Assembly (NCBI RefSeq): GCF_013375035.1
Contig: NZ_CP056032.1
Span: 3,966,001 to 4,030,000 of the forward strand
DNA length: 64,000 bases
From: Spirosoma sp. KUDC1026
GTDB taxonomy: Bacteria > Bacteroidota > Bacteroidia > Cytophagales > Spirosomataceae
Reading direction: 5' to 3'
Position 1 is the first letter of the stretch. Each line of letters starts with the position of its first letter. Of this stretch, positions 24,646-34,098 are shown piece after piece. The notes below the pieces were generated by a model that ran no database searches, had not been told where the DNA came from, and was given only the letters and a program-made list of their open reading frames with translations. The position numbers and the translations under genes were made by a program.

Positions 24646-27600
24646 TTAGAATTTGAGATTTACCCCCAGTGTGAATTGCCGTACCGGCGGGTTATTCAGG
24701 TTTACAGCGATCTGACGCTCTGGCGTACCGCGATCGCTGGCTCCCTGCGGGTTCAGGGTCGACTGACCACTGGCGTAGCTGTTTCCTTCCGGATCGACGG
24801 CCAGGTGCTGGCTCACTAACGGTGAGTAGATAATGAATGGGTTCGTGGCGTTGAAATAAACCCGGGCCGAACTCATCCCGATCTTCCGAACCAACTCATT
24901 GGCGAAGGTGTATCCCAGGTTGATACTCCGGCACTTGATAAACGAGCCGTCGTAGTAACCTAGTGTCGAACCAAAATAAGCGACGGCACTGGCAGCGTCA
25001 GGAGCCGGGAACGCGTTGGTTGGGTTCGTGTCGGTCCAGTAATCGGTTTTCACCTGATTAACCCGGCCCTGGTTGAAGAACGCAAAGCCACCCGAACCCG
25101 TAGAGTTACCCGTCAGATACGGCACAATTACTTTCATCCCCATCCGGGCAAACGTAACAATCGACAGATCGAAGTTTTTGTAGCTGAACCGGCTGGTAAA
25201 TCCGCCTTCCCATTTGGGCTGGAAGTTACCCAGGATCTGACGATCATTGGCGTCAATCTTCCCGTCGCCATTTACGTCTTCCACCCGGATCTGGCCTGGG
25301 AACTGAACGGGCGAGGTTTGCTTGGCCAGCGTACCATTCTCCTTATCAGCAGTTTGCCAAATGCCGATCTTTCTGTAATCGTAAATTACCGACAGGGGTT
25401 GACCCACGAACCAGCCAGCGCCAATGTTAGCCTGTTCCGTCGGCGTTGTCAGCTGCGTGATCTTCTCGCGGTTGAAGAAATACGTAATATCGGCGCTCCA
25501 GTTAAATCCTTGTGGATTGCGGAGAATATCAACCGTCAGGGCTGTTTCCAGACCCCGGCCTTCCGTCCGGCCCAGGTTTTTCAGCGTCGAGCCAGCACCG
25601 TTACTCGGCGGTAGCGGAACCGACAGCAGAATGTTTTTCGTCTGCTGGTTGTACCAATCGACCGAACCCGTAATCCGGTTGTTCAGGAAACCAAAGTCGA
25701 TACCGAGATCCACCTGCGAGGTTGATTGCCAGCCCAGGCCCGTTGCTGGTAAGCTCGTCACGGTATAGGCCAGCTGCTGACCGGCCGTGCCAAGTCCGAA
25801 GTTATAATAACCAGCCGACAGTGCGCCTAGCGTGGCGTAAGCTCCTACGTTCCGGTTACCGGAAATTCCCCAGCTGCCTCGCAGTTTCAGGTTCGAAATG
25901 CCCGATACACTTTTCATGAACGGCTCTTCGATAATGTTCCAGCCCGCACCAATGGCCGGGTAGTTGAAGTACTGATTACCCGGCGACAATGTCGACGAAC
26001 CGTCCCGACGCAGTGTCAGCGTTAGCAGATAGCGATCGTTGTAGCTATAGTTTACCCGACCCATGTACGACAGCAGCCCAAGTTCGGAGAACGTATTCCC
26101 AAAGTCTGAATTAGCCACGGGCGTACCGGATGCCAGCGAGAAATTTGACGTTTTAATGTAATCGGCCGGCACACCGGTTATCGTGAAACGGCTACCCAGC
26201 GTATGGTTCTTGGTGATTTCATATAGTCCGGTAACCCCTATTTTATGCTTGCCAATCGTCTTATCGTAGTACAGCAAGTGCTGGAGGTTGATATCCCAGT
26301 ATTCGGTATTGCTGATCTCAGCGTTTGACGACGACTGAACTGTTGCATTGTTAAAATAGGTCAGTGGGCCGCCGTAGCCGTTGTAGTTCGACTGACTGAA
26401 GTTCAAACCGGCATTGACCCGATAGCGTAGGCCCGGCAAGATATTCCACTCAGCATATAAGCTATTGAAGGTACGTAACGACCGTGTGCGACCCAGATAC
26501 GCATCCTTTTTGGTAATGATCGTCAGAGGGCTAACCGAAGCGGCATCAATTGATCCTTCCGCCGGAAACAGGTTTACCGTTCCGTCTGCATTATACGGCG
26601 CTGCCAACGGCGTTAACCGCACCAGGCCACCCGGAACACCACCACCACCCGGCGTATTGGTATAGGTAAGCGTATTGAGCGTATTCAAACCAATCTTGAT
26701 GTGTTTGCCAATACGTTGGTCAATAGTTGCCCGGATGGTGTATCGTTCAAATTTTTGACTGGGAATAATACCCGTCTCGTTAAAATAGCCGAGTCCCAGC
26801 GAGTACTGCGTATTTTCAACCCCGCCTACCAGTCCCAATTGGTGGTTGGTGTTGAAGCCGGGCTTATACAGTAAGCCTTGCCAATCGGTCGAGATACCAG
26901 CCGCCAGCGCATCTCTTTCTTTCTGCGTCAGCGGGTAAGCAGTCGTGCCAGGGCTGGTACGGTTATATTTAGCGGCATCGTCTTTGAACTGAGCGTATTC
27001 CGGTCCATTCATTACGTTGAACTTACCCATGATGTTAGTGACGCCATGGTAACCGTCGTAGCTGAACACCGGTTTGCCAATTTTACCCCGCTTGGTGGTG
27101 ACGAGAATTACCCCGCCCGACCCCCGCGATCCGTAGATGGCCGTCGCTGACGCGTCTTTCAGGATTTCCAGGTTGACGATATCGTCGGGGTTGATGTCGT
27201 TCAGACCACCGTAGGGAATTCCATCAACCACAACCAGCGGACCATCCAGCCCGTCGCTGCCACCAGAGCTTGTGGTCAGTGTCCGGTTGCCCCGAATCCG
27301 AATCTGTCCCTGCGAACCCGGCGTTGATCCGTTACTGATAACCGTTACGCCAGCAGCCCGGCCTTTTAGCTGATTGACCAGGTTAGGGGCCGGTACTTCC
27401 TTCAACGTAGCTTCGTTTACTGACACAACCGATCCAGTAATATCACGCTTGCGCTGCACGCCATACCCCACAACAACAACTTCATCCAGTGTCTTGTCGT
27501 CCGGTACCATATTAACGTTGATGACCGGCTGCGAACCAACAGTAACCTCTTTCGCTATGTAACCAACCAGCGAAAACACCAGCACCGCACCGTTTGCTGC

Positions 27601-27912
27601 AGTAAGTTTATAGTTACCATTCGCATCCGTCGTTGTGCCCCGCGTTGTTGACTTAATCTGTACGTTAACACCGGGCAACCCACTCCCTTTCTCGTCAACA
27701 ACGCGACCGGAAATCTGGACGTCCAGCGTGCTCACATCCAGCATCCGTGGGGAATGTAACGATAGATCAGGGCGGAAATTTGCGATGTTCGTACCGGCGT
27801 AACTGGCTGTTGCCAAGCCTAGTAGAATGAGGCTAGGTACCCCTACCCCCCAGGTAACTTTGCCCCACAACTGAGCAGGTTTTGATTGATAAAGTAGATT
27901 CATGCGACTCAT
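24646..27912 (-). CDS. susC-like: SusC/RagA TonB-linked outer-membrane transporter
   Basis: A roughly 1,088-residue TonB-dependent importer. After the signal peptide (ATASYAG) come a carboxypeptidase-regulatory-like domain (VQISGRVVDEKGSGLPGVNV), the TonB box/plug region (LDEVVVVGYGVQRKRDITGSV, LKDASATAIYGSRGSGGVI) and a long beta-barrel ending in a C-terminal Phe (FTLGVNLKF). The frame is open upstream to 27984, but the ATG at 27912 (MSRMNLLYQ) or at 27903 better fits a leader; 27912 is chosen. It is the first gene of the minus-strand locus, so the 27,913-28,540 gap should contain the promoter. It takes up oligosaccharides with its SusD partner. Confidence 0.96.
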   Translation of the reverse strand: MSRMNLLYQSKPAQLWGKVTWGVGVPSLILLGLATASYAGTNIANFRPDLSLHSPRMLDVSTLDVQISGRVVDEKGSGLPGVNVQIKSTTRGTTTDANGNYKLTAANGAVLVFSLVGYIAKEVTVGSQPVINVNMVPDDKTLDEVVVVGYGVQRKRDITGSVVSVNEATLKEVPAPNLVNQLKGRAAGVTVISNGSTPGSQGQIRIRGNRTLTTSSGGSDGLDGPLVVVDGIPYGGLNDINPDDIVNLEILKDASATAIYGSRGSGGVILVTTKRGKIGKPVFSYDGYHGVTNIMGKFNVMNGPEYAQFKDDAAKYNRTSPGTTAYPLTQKERDALAAGISTDWQGLLYKPGFNTNHQLGLVGGVENTQYSLGLGYFNETGIIPSQKFERYTIRATIDQRIGKHIKIGLNTLNTLTYTNTPGGGGVPGGLVRLTPLAAPYNADGTVNLFPAEGSIDAASVSPLTIITKKDAYLGRTRSLRTFNSLYAEWNILPGLRYRVNAGLNFSQSNYNGYGGPLTYFNNATVQSSSNAEISNTEYWDINLQHLLYYDKTIGKHKIGVTGLYEITKNHTLGSRFTITGVPADYIKTSNFSLASGTPVANSDFGNTFSELGLLSYMGRVNYSYNDRYLLTLTLRRDGSSTLSPGNQYFNYPAIGAGWNIIEEPFMKSVSGISNLKLRGSWGISGNRNVGAYATLGALSAGYYNFGLGTAGQQLAYTVTSLPATGLGWQSTSQVDLGIDFGFLNNRITGSVDWYNQQTKNILLSVPLPPSNGAGSTLKNLGRTEGRGLETALTVDILRNPQGFNWSADITYFFNREKITQLTTPTEQANIGAGWFVGQPLSVIYDYRKIGIWQTADKENGTLAKQTSPVQFPGQIRVEDVNGDGKIDANDRQILGNFQPKWEGGFTSRFSYKNFDLSIVTFARMGMKVIVPYLTGNSTGSGGFAFFNQGRVNQVKTDYWTDTNPTNAFPAPDAASAVAYFGSTLGYYDGSFIKCRSINLGYTFANELVRKIGMSSARVYFNATNPFIIYSPLVSQHLAVDPEGNSYASGQSTLNPQGASDRGTPERQIAVNLNNPPVRQFTLGVNLKF

Positions 27913-27984
27913 AGGATTACATGGTTCAGGAAAATCAATAAAGCAATATTCGAAAAAGCAGAACAATGTGTCATAAATACACAT

Positions 27985-28540
27985 TTGTCGATAAACGAAC
28001 CCAGATGCTGCCAGCGGCTCGCTACACAGCAGGTGGAAATCTCATTTAAAGCATATCAGGAATTGATTAGAGGGTTACGAACTGGCTGATATAATCAGAC
28101 TGAAAAGCAGACACAAGCATAGGTCAATTCAGACTCTATCTATTATGTAGGCTTTATCCATGCTTTGAACTTGTAAACAATATCTTTTAGTGTACATGCT
28201 CTGCAACCGATTGCATAAAAATTAATACAATTATAAAAGGATATAATTATAAATTATTAGTCAATTTTAGCACAATCCGACTATATTTTAACATTTTTCC
28301 CGTACCAAACGAAATAACAATTTGATAGGCGCCTAATTAACTGGCTTATGTCTCCACTACAGAAAATCTGACCACTCAAGCCAACTCTACTTCCAGAATT
28401 TTCACTTGATTGCGTCTGGAGAATCTGCGTATTTTCAGTGTCTTTTCTAGGTAACTTTACTGCATTGTCTTTGGTAAGCGGATATAAGGTTAGGCTGACC
28501 AGTAAACTCGAACCAGCGATTACATCATGGATACCAAAAC
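27985..28540. other. AT-rich regulatory gap upstream of the SusC gene
   Basis: About 550 bp without a believable gene. It is much more AT-rich than the surrounding genes, carries operator-like palindromes at 28171-28215, and should hold the SusC/SusD promoter. I found no convincing match to the full Bacteroidota -33/-7 promoter pattern by eye. Confidence 0.6.
28171..28215. promoter_or_regulatory. Operator-like palindromes upstream of SusC/SusD
   Basis: Within 45 bp there are TTGTAAACAA (28171-28180), a GTGTACAT motif at 28190-28197 and TGCAACCGATTGCA (28202-28215). The last has TGCAA/TTGCA arms around a central CG, the form of LacI/PurR-type operators. The first two resemble the TTGTGTACAA and ATGTACACAA motifs upstream of araR (36593-36633). 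The regulator is not identified. Confidence 0.4.
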
Positions 28541-28542
28541 AA

Positions 28543-28600
28543 AAGCGCCAGTGGCCAAACCGATAGGGTAATCTTACTATCGATTGGACCACTGGCGCTT
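28543..28600 (-). terminator. Terminator of the arabinose operon
   Basis: On the minus strand AAGCGCCAGTGG pairs with CCACTGGCGCTT, with extra pairing inside (CCAA/TTGG and CGATA/TATCG), and is followed by TTTTGTTTTGG. It lies 34 bp past the galM stop. Confidence 0.88.
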
Positions 28601-28633
28601 GTATTACGTTGACTTTCTGAAAACTAATTCGAC

Positions 28634-29797
28634 TTATTTCCGAGTAGTAAACGTATACACAGTTGTTGAACGATACGTTTCGCCCGGTTTCAGTGTAGTC
28701 GTTGGAAAGGCGGCCTGATTAGGAGAATCCGGATAGTGCTGGGTTTCCAGACAAAAACCGGTCCGCTTCTTGTACACCCGGCCTTCTTTTCCCGTCAGCG
28801 TACCATCCAGAAAATTGCCGGTGTAAAACTGCACGGCAGGCTCAGTTGTCGACACGGTCATGACCCGGCCCGTGGTGGGTTCGTAAACCGTGGCTATTGA
28901 TTTCAGGCTGCGGCTGCTGTCAGCAAACACCCAGCAGTGGTCGTATCCTTTGCCATACCGAAGCTGTGTGTCGGCCGTGTCGTTGATCCGACTACCGACC
29001 ACACTCGATTTGGTGAAATCAAAGGGCGTTCCCGATACGGCTTTCAGCTCGCCGGTAGGAATGAGCGTCTGATCCACGGGCAGAAAGCGGTCTGCTTCCA
29101 GGATCAGTTCATGGCCGAGAATATCGGATGATTTTCCTGCCGACAGGTCGAAATAAGAATGGTTCGTCAGGTTAACGACAGTAGGCTTATCGGTGGTAGC
29201 CTGATAGTCGATACGCAAAGCATTATCTTTTTGCAGGGTATACGTTACCTCTACATTCAGCGTCCCCGGATATCCTTCTTCACCGTCTTTGGCCGTGTAG
29301 GCCAGTTTCAGCGCGGGCTCATTGCCCTCAACGGGTGTGGCCGTCCATACTACCTTGTCAAAGCCTTTTTTGCCACCGTGCAAGCTGTTGGGGCCATCGT
29401 TGACAGGTAAGGAGTACTCCTTGCCGTCGAGCGTAAATTTACCTTTGGCAATACGATTCCCGTACCGGCCGATCAGGGCACCGAAGTACGGATTTTTGGT
29501 CGCATAGGTGTTCAGTGAATCAAAACCCAGCGTTACGTCGGCAAACTGACCTTCTTTGTCGGGCGCAGTCAATGATACAACGATACCACCGTAATTCGTG
29601 ATTTTAGCTTCCATACCCTCCGCGTTACGTAGCGTGTACAGGTCCGCCGACTGACCATCGGGCAGTTGACCGTAAGCAGCTTTAGTAATACCGGGTTTTG
29701 CCTCTGAGCTTTCTTCTTTTTTGTTCGATGTGCACGCACTCATGGTCAGACTGCCCGTCAGCAAAGCTAGGGCGATAAGTTTAGTTGACAGATTCAT
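28634..29797 (-). CDS. galM: Aldose 1-epimerase (galactose mutarotase), lipoprotein
   Basis: A mutarotase of about 387 residues that interconverts the anomers of aldoses such as galactose, and in this operon probably arabinose. The catalytic histidines and surrounding motifs are present: GRYGNRIAKGKF, NSLHGGKKGFDKVVW, NLTNHSYFDLS and the late Glu in YKKRTGFCLETQHYPDSPN. The start is taken at 29797 (MNLSTKLIAL) because it begins a lipoprotein leader ending MSAC, so the protein acts in the periplasm anchored by lipid. It is the last gene before the terminator at 28543-28600. Confidence 0.95.
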   Translation of the reverse strand: MNLSTKLIALALLTGSLTMSACTSNKKEESSEAKPGITKAAYGQLPDGQSADLYTLRNAEGMEAKITNYGGIVVSLTAPDKEGQFADVTLGFDSLNTYATKNPYFGALIGRYGNRIAKGKFTLDGKEYSLPVNDGPNSLHGGKKGFDKVVWTATPVEGNEPALKLAYTAKDGEEGYPGTLNVEVTYTLQKDNALRIDYQATTDKPTVVNLTNHSYFDLSAGKSSDILGHELILEADRFLPVDQTLIPTGELKAVSGTPFDFTKSSVVGSRINDTADTQLRYGKGYDHCWVFADSSRSLKSIATVYEPTTGRVMTVSTTEPAVQFYTGNFLDGTLTGKEGRVYKKRTGFCLETQHYPDSPNQAAFPTTTLKPGETYRSTTVYTFTTRK

Positions 29798-29988
29798 GAA
29801 AAGGGAATTGGGGTTTAGGGGTAGACGATAGATGCTGGACACAAGACGTTAGAAAACGGTCACGCTTGTGGTATCTTCCTGCGTCTACTTTCTTTCTTCG
29901 TTTGTCTAGTGTCTATCTTCTTTTTTCTCTCGTTAAAGCATAGCAACGCCGGTTCTTACTAACAGCGGCATAACTAGCAGCCGTTCGA

Positions 29989-30693
29989 CTAACAGCCTTG
30001 TCCGTAGTAGGCGTCTTTGCCGTGTTTGCGCTCGTAGTGCTTCATTCGCAGCGTATCTTTGATACGGGGCGTATCGGGGTTGATGGCCAGGGTCATGTAC
30101 GCCATACGGGCGACTTCTTCCAGCACGGCCGCGTTGTACACTGACTTTTCGGCGGTTTTGCCCCACGTAAACGGCCCGTGATTTTGCAGCAGCACCATCT
30201 CGACTTCTTTGTGCGACAGCCCCTTTTCCCGGAATACGTCGAAAATCTGGTTGCCGGTTTCGTGTTCGTAGTCGCCCTGAATCATCTCGTCGGTCAATGC
30301 CGGAGCGCAGGGAATATCCTGGTGGGTGTGGTCGGCGTGGGTCGTGCCGAAGATGGGAATGTCCATACCCGCCTGCGCCCAAGCGACGGCGTAGGTACTG
30401 TGCGTGTGCGTAATGCCGCCAATGTCGTCCCAGGTTTTGTACAGCAGCGCGTGCGTTTTCGTATCCGACGAGGGGCGCATGGTTCCGGCGACAATCTTCG
30501 CATCGTAGTCGCAGATAACGATGTCTTCGGGTTTGAGCAGCGCATACGGCACCCCGCTGGGCTTAATGGCAAACACGGCCTTGTCGCGATCGACAGCGCT
30601 GACGTTACCGAACGTAAACAGCACCAGGCCCAGCTCCGGCAACTGCATATTAGCCTCGTAGCACTCGGCCTGGAGGTTCTTGTAGGTGTTCAT
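29989..30693 (-). CDS. araD: L-ribulose-5-phosphate 4-epimerase
   Basis: A 234-residue class II aldolase-fold epimerase converting L-ribulose 5-phosphate to D-xylulose 5-phosphate. Metal ligands and active-site motifs are visible: THTHSTYAVAWAQ, GTTHADHTH and the VLLQNHGPFTWG block; GNVSAVDRD lies near the N-terminus. The start is placed at 30693 (MNTYKNLQAEC); an upstream ATG at 30756 would read through the palindromic spacer. It forms the fourth catabolic step region of the ara operon, between GH51 and galM. Confidence 0.95.
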   Translation of the reverse strand: MNTYKNLQAECYEANMQLPELGLVLFTFGNVSAVDRDKAVFAIKPSGVPYALLKPEDIVICDYDAKIVAGTMRPSSDTKTHALLYKTWDDIGGITHTHSTYAVAWAQAGMDIPIFGTTHADHTHQDIPCAPALTDEMIQGDYEHETGNQIFDVFREKGLSHKEVEMVLLQNHGPFTWGKTAEKSVYNAAVLEEVARMAYMTLAINPDTPRIKDTLRMKHYERKHGKDAYYGQGC

Positions 30694-30710
30694 AATTGAG
30701 AGCGATTTCA

Positions 30711-30802
30711 AAGAGAGAAAGAGCGAAAGAGCGAAAGAGCGGCCATCCGGTACCATCGCTCTTTCACTCTTTCATCGCACCGGCGACCCGGTCTTTCGCT
30801 CT
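30711..30802. repeat. Palindromic spacer built from GAGCGAAA-type units
   Basis: Left arm AAAGAGCGAAAGAGCGAAAG and right arm CGCTCTTTCACTCTTTC plus TCTTTCGCTCTTT are inverted repeats made of short repeated units. They fill the whole gap between the GH51 stop and the araD start and could form a long hairpin in the operon transcript. Confidence 0.8.
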
Positions 30803-32344
30803 TTATAGTTCAAGTACCACCACCGACACCGGGGGCAGCGTAACCGTTAGTTCATCGCCGGATAGTTTGGCACCGGAGAAAGGTGCGGGTTTCACTTTGT
30901 TCGGCTGGGTGAAGGTGTTGTAATCCTGCACTTTGGCCGACGTCAGAATCCGACCTGATACGTTTTTCGCGCTGATGCCTTTTAGGTTTACCGTGATGGT
31001 CTGGGGCTTACCCGCGTCAATGTTGACCAGCGACACGTGCGTTTTTCCGGCTTTGTCGCGCGAGGCCGAAACCGACACGGCAGGAAGTTTGTACTCGCCC
31101 ACTTTGTAGTCGTCAGCCTTCACATCGACGGGCAGCATGGTCGCGTCCTGGTGCACGTTGTACATTTCCAGCACGTGATAGGTCGGTGTCAGCAGCATCT
31201 TCGGGCCATCGGTCAGGATAACCGCCTGCAAGACGTTGATCGCCTGCGCCAGATTGGCCATCCGAACCCGTTCAGCGTGTTTGTGGAAGATGTTGAGCGT
31301 AGCCCCCGCCAGTACGGCATCTCGCATGGTGTTCTGTTGGAAGAGGAAGCCCGGATTCGTACCCGGTTCGACGTTGTACCACGCCCCCCACTCGTCGACG
31401 ACCAGCGCGACCTTTTTCTTCGGATCATACTTGTCCATAATGTCCGAATGCTTCTGCACGAACTCGTCCATTTTCAGGGCTTCGTTCATGGTATGGGCGT
31501 AGTCGGTTTCGGTGAATTCCGTCGCCGACCCCTTCGCATTTTCGCCCCAGCCGAACACTGAGTAGTGGTGCAGGGCTACCCCTTCGACCATACTACCGGG
31601 GATGTTCTTCATCAGCGTTTCGGTCCAGTTAAAATCGTCGGAACTAGCCCCCGATGCAATACGGAAGATCTTTTCTTTGCCGACCTGACTGTTCATGAAC
31701 GTGCTGTACTGCCGGTAGATGTTGGCGTAGTAATCAGGCTTCATGTTTCCTCCGCAACCCCAGGCTTCGTTGCCGACACCCCAGAATTTCACGTTCCAGG
31801 GTTTTTCGCGACCGTTTTGCTGCCGCAGAGTCGACATGGGGCTATTGCTCGGAAAGTTGACGTACTGCACCCATTCACTCAAATCCTGCACGGTACCACT
31901 CCCGACGTTACCGGCCAGATACGGCTCCGTACCGAGCAGTTCGCACATGTTCAGGAAGTCGTGCGTACCGAAACTGTTGTCTTCCGTAACGCCCCCCCAC
32001 CAGGTGTTCACGATCTTCGGACGTTTGGCTTTCGGACCAATGCCGTCTTTCCAATGATACGTATCGGCGAAGCAGCCGCCCGGCCACCGCAGATTCGGAA
32101 TCTTCATCTTCTTCAGCGCGTCGACCACATCGAGCCGCACCCCGTTTTTGTTGGGGATGGTCTTGTTGTTATCGCCGACGTAGAACCCGCCGTAGATGCA
32201 GCGACCCAGGTGTTCGGCAAAGTGACCATAGATGTGCCGGTTAATGGTCACATTCGCCCCGTCGGCATTAATCGTCGCCTTGTTCTGCGCCAGCGTGGGT
32301 ATGGCGAGGGAAGCAAGGAGTAGGGTAGTAAGAAGTTTTTTCAT
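30803..32344 (-). CDS. abfA: GH51 alpha-L-arabinofuranosidase
   Basis: A secreted GH51 enzyme of about 513 residues that releases arabinose from arabinoxylan or arabinan oligosaccharides. The acid/base Glu is in GVGNEAWGCGG and the nucleophile Glu in VVDEWGAWY. Signature blocks RWPGGCFADTYHW and YLAGNVGSGTVQD agree. The start is set at 32344 (MKKLLTTLLLASL), giving a signal peptide ending TLAQ, in place of the upstream ATG at 32419. Its position inside the ara operon links arabinose release to arabinose catabolism. Confidence 0.95.
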   Translation of the reverse strand: MKKLLTTLLLASLAIPTLAQNKATINADGANVTINRHIYGHFAEHLGRCIYGGFYVGDNNKTIPNKNGVRLDVVDALKKMKIPNLRWPGGCFADTYHWKDGIGPKAKRPKIVNTWWGGVTEDNSFGTHDFLNMCELLGTEPYLAGNVGSGTVQDLSEWVQYVNFPSNSPMSTLRQQNGREKPWNVKFWGVGNEAWGCGGNMKPDYYANIYRQYSTFMNSQVGKEKIFRIASGASSDDFNWTETLMKNIPGSMVEGVALHHYSVFGWGENAKGSATEFTETDYAHTMNEALKMDEFVQKHSDIMDKYDPKKKVALVVDEWGAWYNVEPGTNPGFLFQQNTMRDAVLAGATLNIFHKHAERVRMANLAQAINVLQAVILTDGPKMLLTPTYHVLEMYNVHQDATMLPVDVKADDYKVGEYKLPAVSVSASRDKAGKTHVSLVNIDAGKPQTITVNLKGISAKNVSGRILTSAKVQDYNTFTQPNKVKPAPFSGAKLSGDELTVTLPPVSVVVLEL

Positions 32345-32349
32345 AGTCC

Positions 32350-32450
32350 AATGAGTGATTGAGCGAATGAGTGCCGCAACGGAGGTTGATTGAGTGAATG
32401 CTTGGTTTTGCGTCAGCAATTATTCACTCAATCACTCATTCACTCATTCG
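32350..32450. repeat. Palindromic spacer built from GAGTGATTGA-type units
   Basis: The left arm ATGAGTGATTGAGCGAATGAG faces the right arm TCACTCAATCACTCATTCACTCATTC. Different unit from the 30711-30802 spacer, but the same design: short repeated units arranged as an inverted repeat in the gap between araA and GH51. Confidence 0.8.
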
Positions 32451-32453
32451 CAA

Positions 32454-33944
32454 TTACTTATACGCCACTTCGCTCCAGCGAAGCTCGTTTTTGAGTTGGC
32501 GCAGGCTTGTGTTTTTGTCGATCACGACCAGTTCGACGTTGAACAGTTCGGCGAAGTCTTCGACATGTTCGGTCGTCAGGTTCTGGCTGTACACTGTGTG
32601 GTGTGCGCCACCCGCGTAAATCCAGGCGGCACAGCCGGTGGCCATGTCGGGCATGGGTTTCCAGAGGGCGCGGGCCACGGGCAGTTTAGGCAGTGCCTGC
32701 GCTACCTCGACGGCTTCGACTTCGTTAACGATCAGCCGGAAGCGATTACCCATGTCGACCAGCGAGACGTTGATCGCCGGACCCGCGCCCGCGTTGAATA
32801 CCAGTCGGACAGGATCTTCTTTGCCACCGATACCCAGCGGATGGATTTCGCAGGTCGGTTTGCCAGCCGCAATCGAGGGGCAAATCTCCAGCATGTGCGA
32901 CCCAAGTACGAGCGGGTTCGACGGGTCGAAATGGTACGTGTAGTCTTCCATGAACGAGTTACCGCCCGGCAAACCAGCCGCCATTACCTTCATCGTACGG
33001 ACCATCGCCGACGTTTTCCAGTCGCCCTCACCAGCGAAACCAAAGCCATCGGCCATCAGTCGCTGCGACGCGATACCGGGTAATTGCTTCATGCCGTGCA
33101 GATCTTCGAATGTGTCGGTGAAGGCACCGAAACCCCCATCAGTCAGGAAAGCGCGCAGGCCGAGTTCAATCCGGGCGGCATCGCGCAGGGATTCATGCTG
33201 TGCCCCACCGCGTACCAGCGAGTCCATCAGCGTGTACGTATCCGCGTACTCCTGTACGAGTTTATCTACGTCGGTGTCGGTCATTTGGTTGATAACTGCC
33301 ACCAGATCGCCGATGCCGTAGGTGTTGACCGACATACCGAAGGTCATTTCAGCCGCTACCTTGTCGCCTTCGGTCACGGCTACCTGCCGCATATTGTCGC
33401 CGAAGCGGGCTACTTTCAGCGTTTTCAGTTCGTAACCGGCGACCGCTACCCGCGTCCAGGCACCGATTTGCGCCAGTACGGTTTCATCCTGCCAGTAGCC
33501 AACGACTACTTTCCGGTTCATTCGCATGCGAGAGACCATAAACCCAAACTCCCGGTCACCGTGCGCCGACTGGTTGAGGTTCATGAAATCCATATCGATG
33601 TCAGACCAGGGGATGTCGCGGTTAAACTGCGTGTGCAGGTGCAGCAGCGGCTTTTTCAGGATTGTCAGCCCCCGAATCCACATTTTGGCGGGCGAGAAGG
33701 TGTGCATCCAGGCGATCACGCCGACGCAGTTCGGCGCTACGTTCGCTTCCTGACAAATGGCGTAAATCTCGTCGGGCCGGGTAACGGTCGGTTTGAAAAC
33801 CACCCGTACTGGCACAGCCGCGTTGCTATTCAGGAACTGCGCGATCTGCGTCGAGTGATCGGCCACCTGCCGCAGCGTTTCATCGCCATAAAGGTGCTGA
33901 CTGCCGGTTACGAACCAAACTTCGTAGTGTTTTAAATCAAGCAT
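32454..33944 (-). CDS. araA: L-arabinose isomerase
   Basis: A 496-residue cytoplasmic isomerase turning L-arabinose into L-ribulose. The N-terminus [16 protein letters not shown] is diagnostic, as are [15 protein letters not shown] and the metal-binding region with [15 protein letters not shown] and [12 protein letters not shown]. Length matches the usual 490-500 residues. It lies downstream of araB, from which it is separated by a long palindrome at 33998-34088. Confidence 0.97.
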   Translation of the reverse strand: MLDLKHYEVWFVTGSQHLYGDETLRQVADHSTQIAQFLNSNAAVPVRVVFKPTVTRPDEIYAICQEANVAPNCVGVIAWMHTFSPAKMWIRGLTILKKPLLHLHTQFNRDIPWSDIDMDFMNLNQSAHGDREFGFMVSRMRMNRKVVVGYWQDETVLAQIGAWTRVAVAGYELKTLKVARFGDNMRQVAVTEGDKVAAEMTFGMSVNTYGIGDLVAVINQMTDTDVDKLVQEYADTYTLMDSLVRGGAQHESLRDAARIELGLRAFLTDGGFGAFTDTFEDLHGMKQLPGIASQRLMADGFGFAGEGDWKTSAMVRTMKVMAAGLPGGNSFMEDYTYHFDPSNPLVLGSHMLEICPSIAAGKPTCEIHPLGIGGKEDPVRLVFNAGAGPAINVSLVDMGNRFRLIVNEVEAVEVAQALPKLPVARALWKPMPDMATGCAAWIYAGGAHHTVYSQNLTTEHVEDFAELFNVELVVIDKNTSLRQLKNELRWSEVAYK

Positions 33945-33997
33945 TGTATTCGGTTGTCGATCAGTTTATTTCTTGTATCTTTTTTCAGTCATCCGCG

Positions 33998-34088
33998 TTT
34001 TTTTGTCATCCCGATGTCAGGAGGGATCTTCGGTAGCAGGCTATTTATTTGCTTTTACCGAAGATCCCTCCTGACATCGGGATGACAA
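33998..34088. repeat. Long palindrome, variant stem GATGTCAGGAGGG
   Basis: Arms TTTTTTTGTCATCCCGATGTCAGG and CCTGACATCGGGATGACAAA are complementary. The C-to-T change of the left arm relative to 15259-15344 is matched by G-to-A on the right. It occupies the araB-araA gap, showing the family reaches outside the glycan locus. Confidence 0.92.
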
Positions 34089-34098
34089 ACAATACGGT

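Noticed and set aside
28281..28592. 103-codon minus-strand frame in the SusC upstream gap
   Set aside because: It overlaps the operon terminator hairpin and has no signal, domain or sensible composition.
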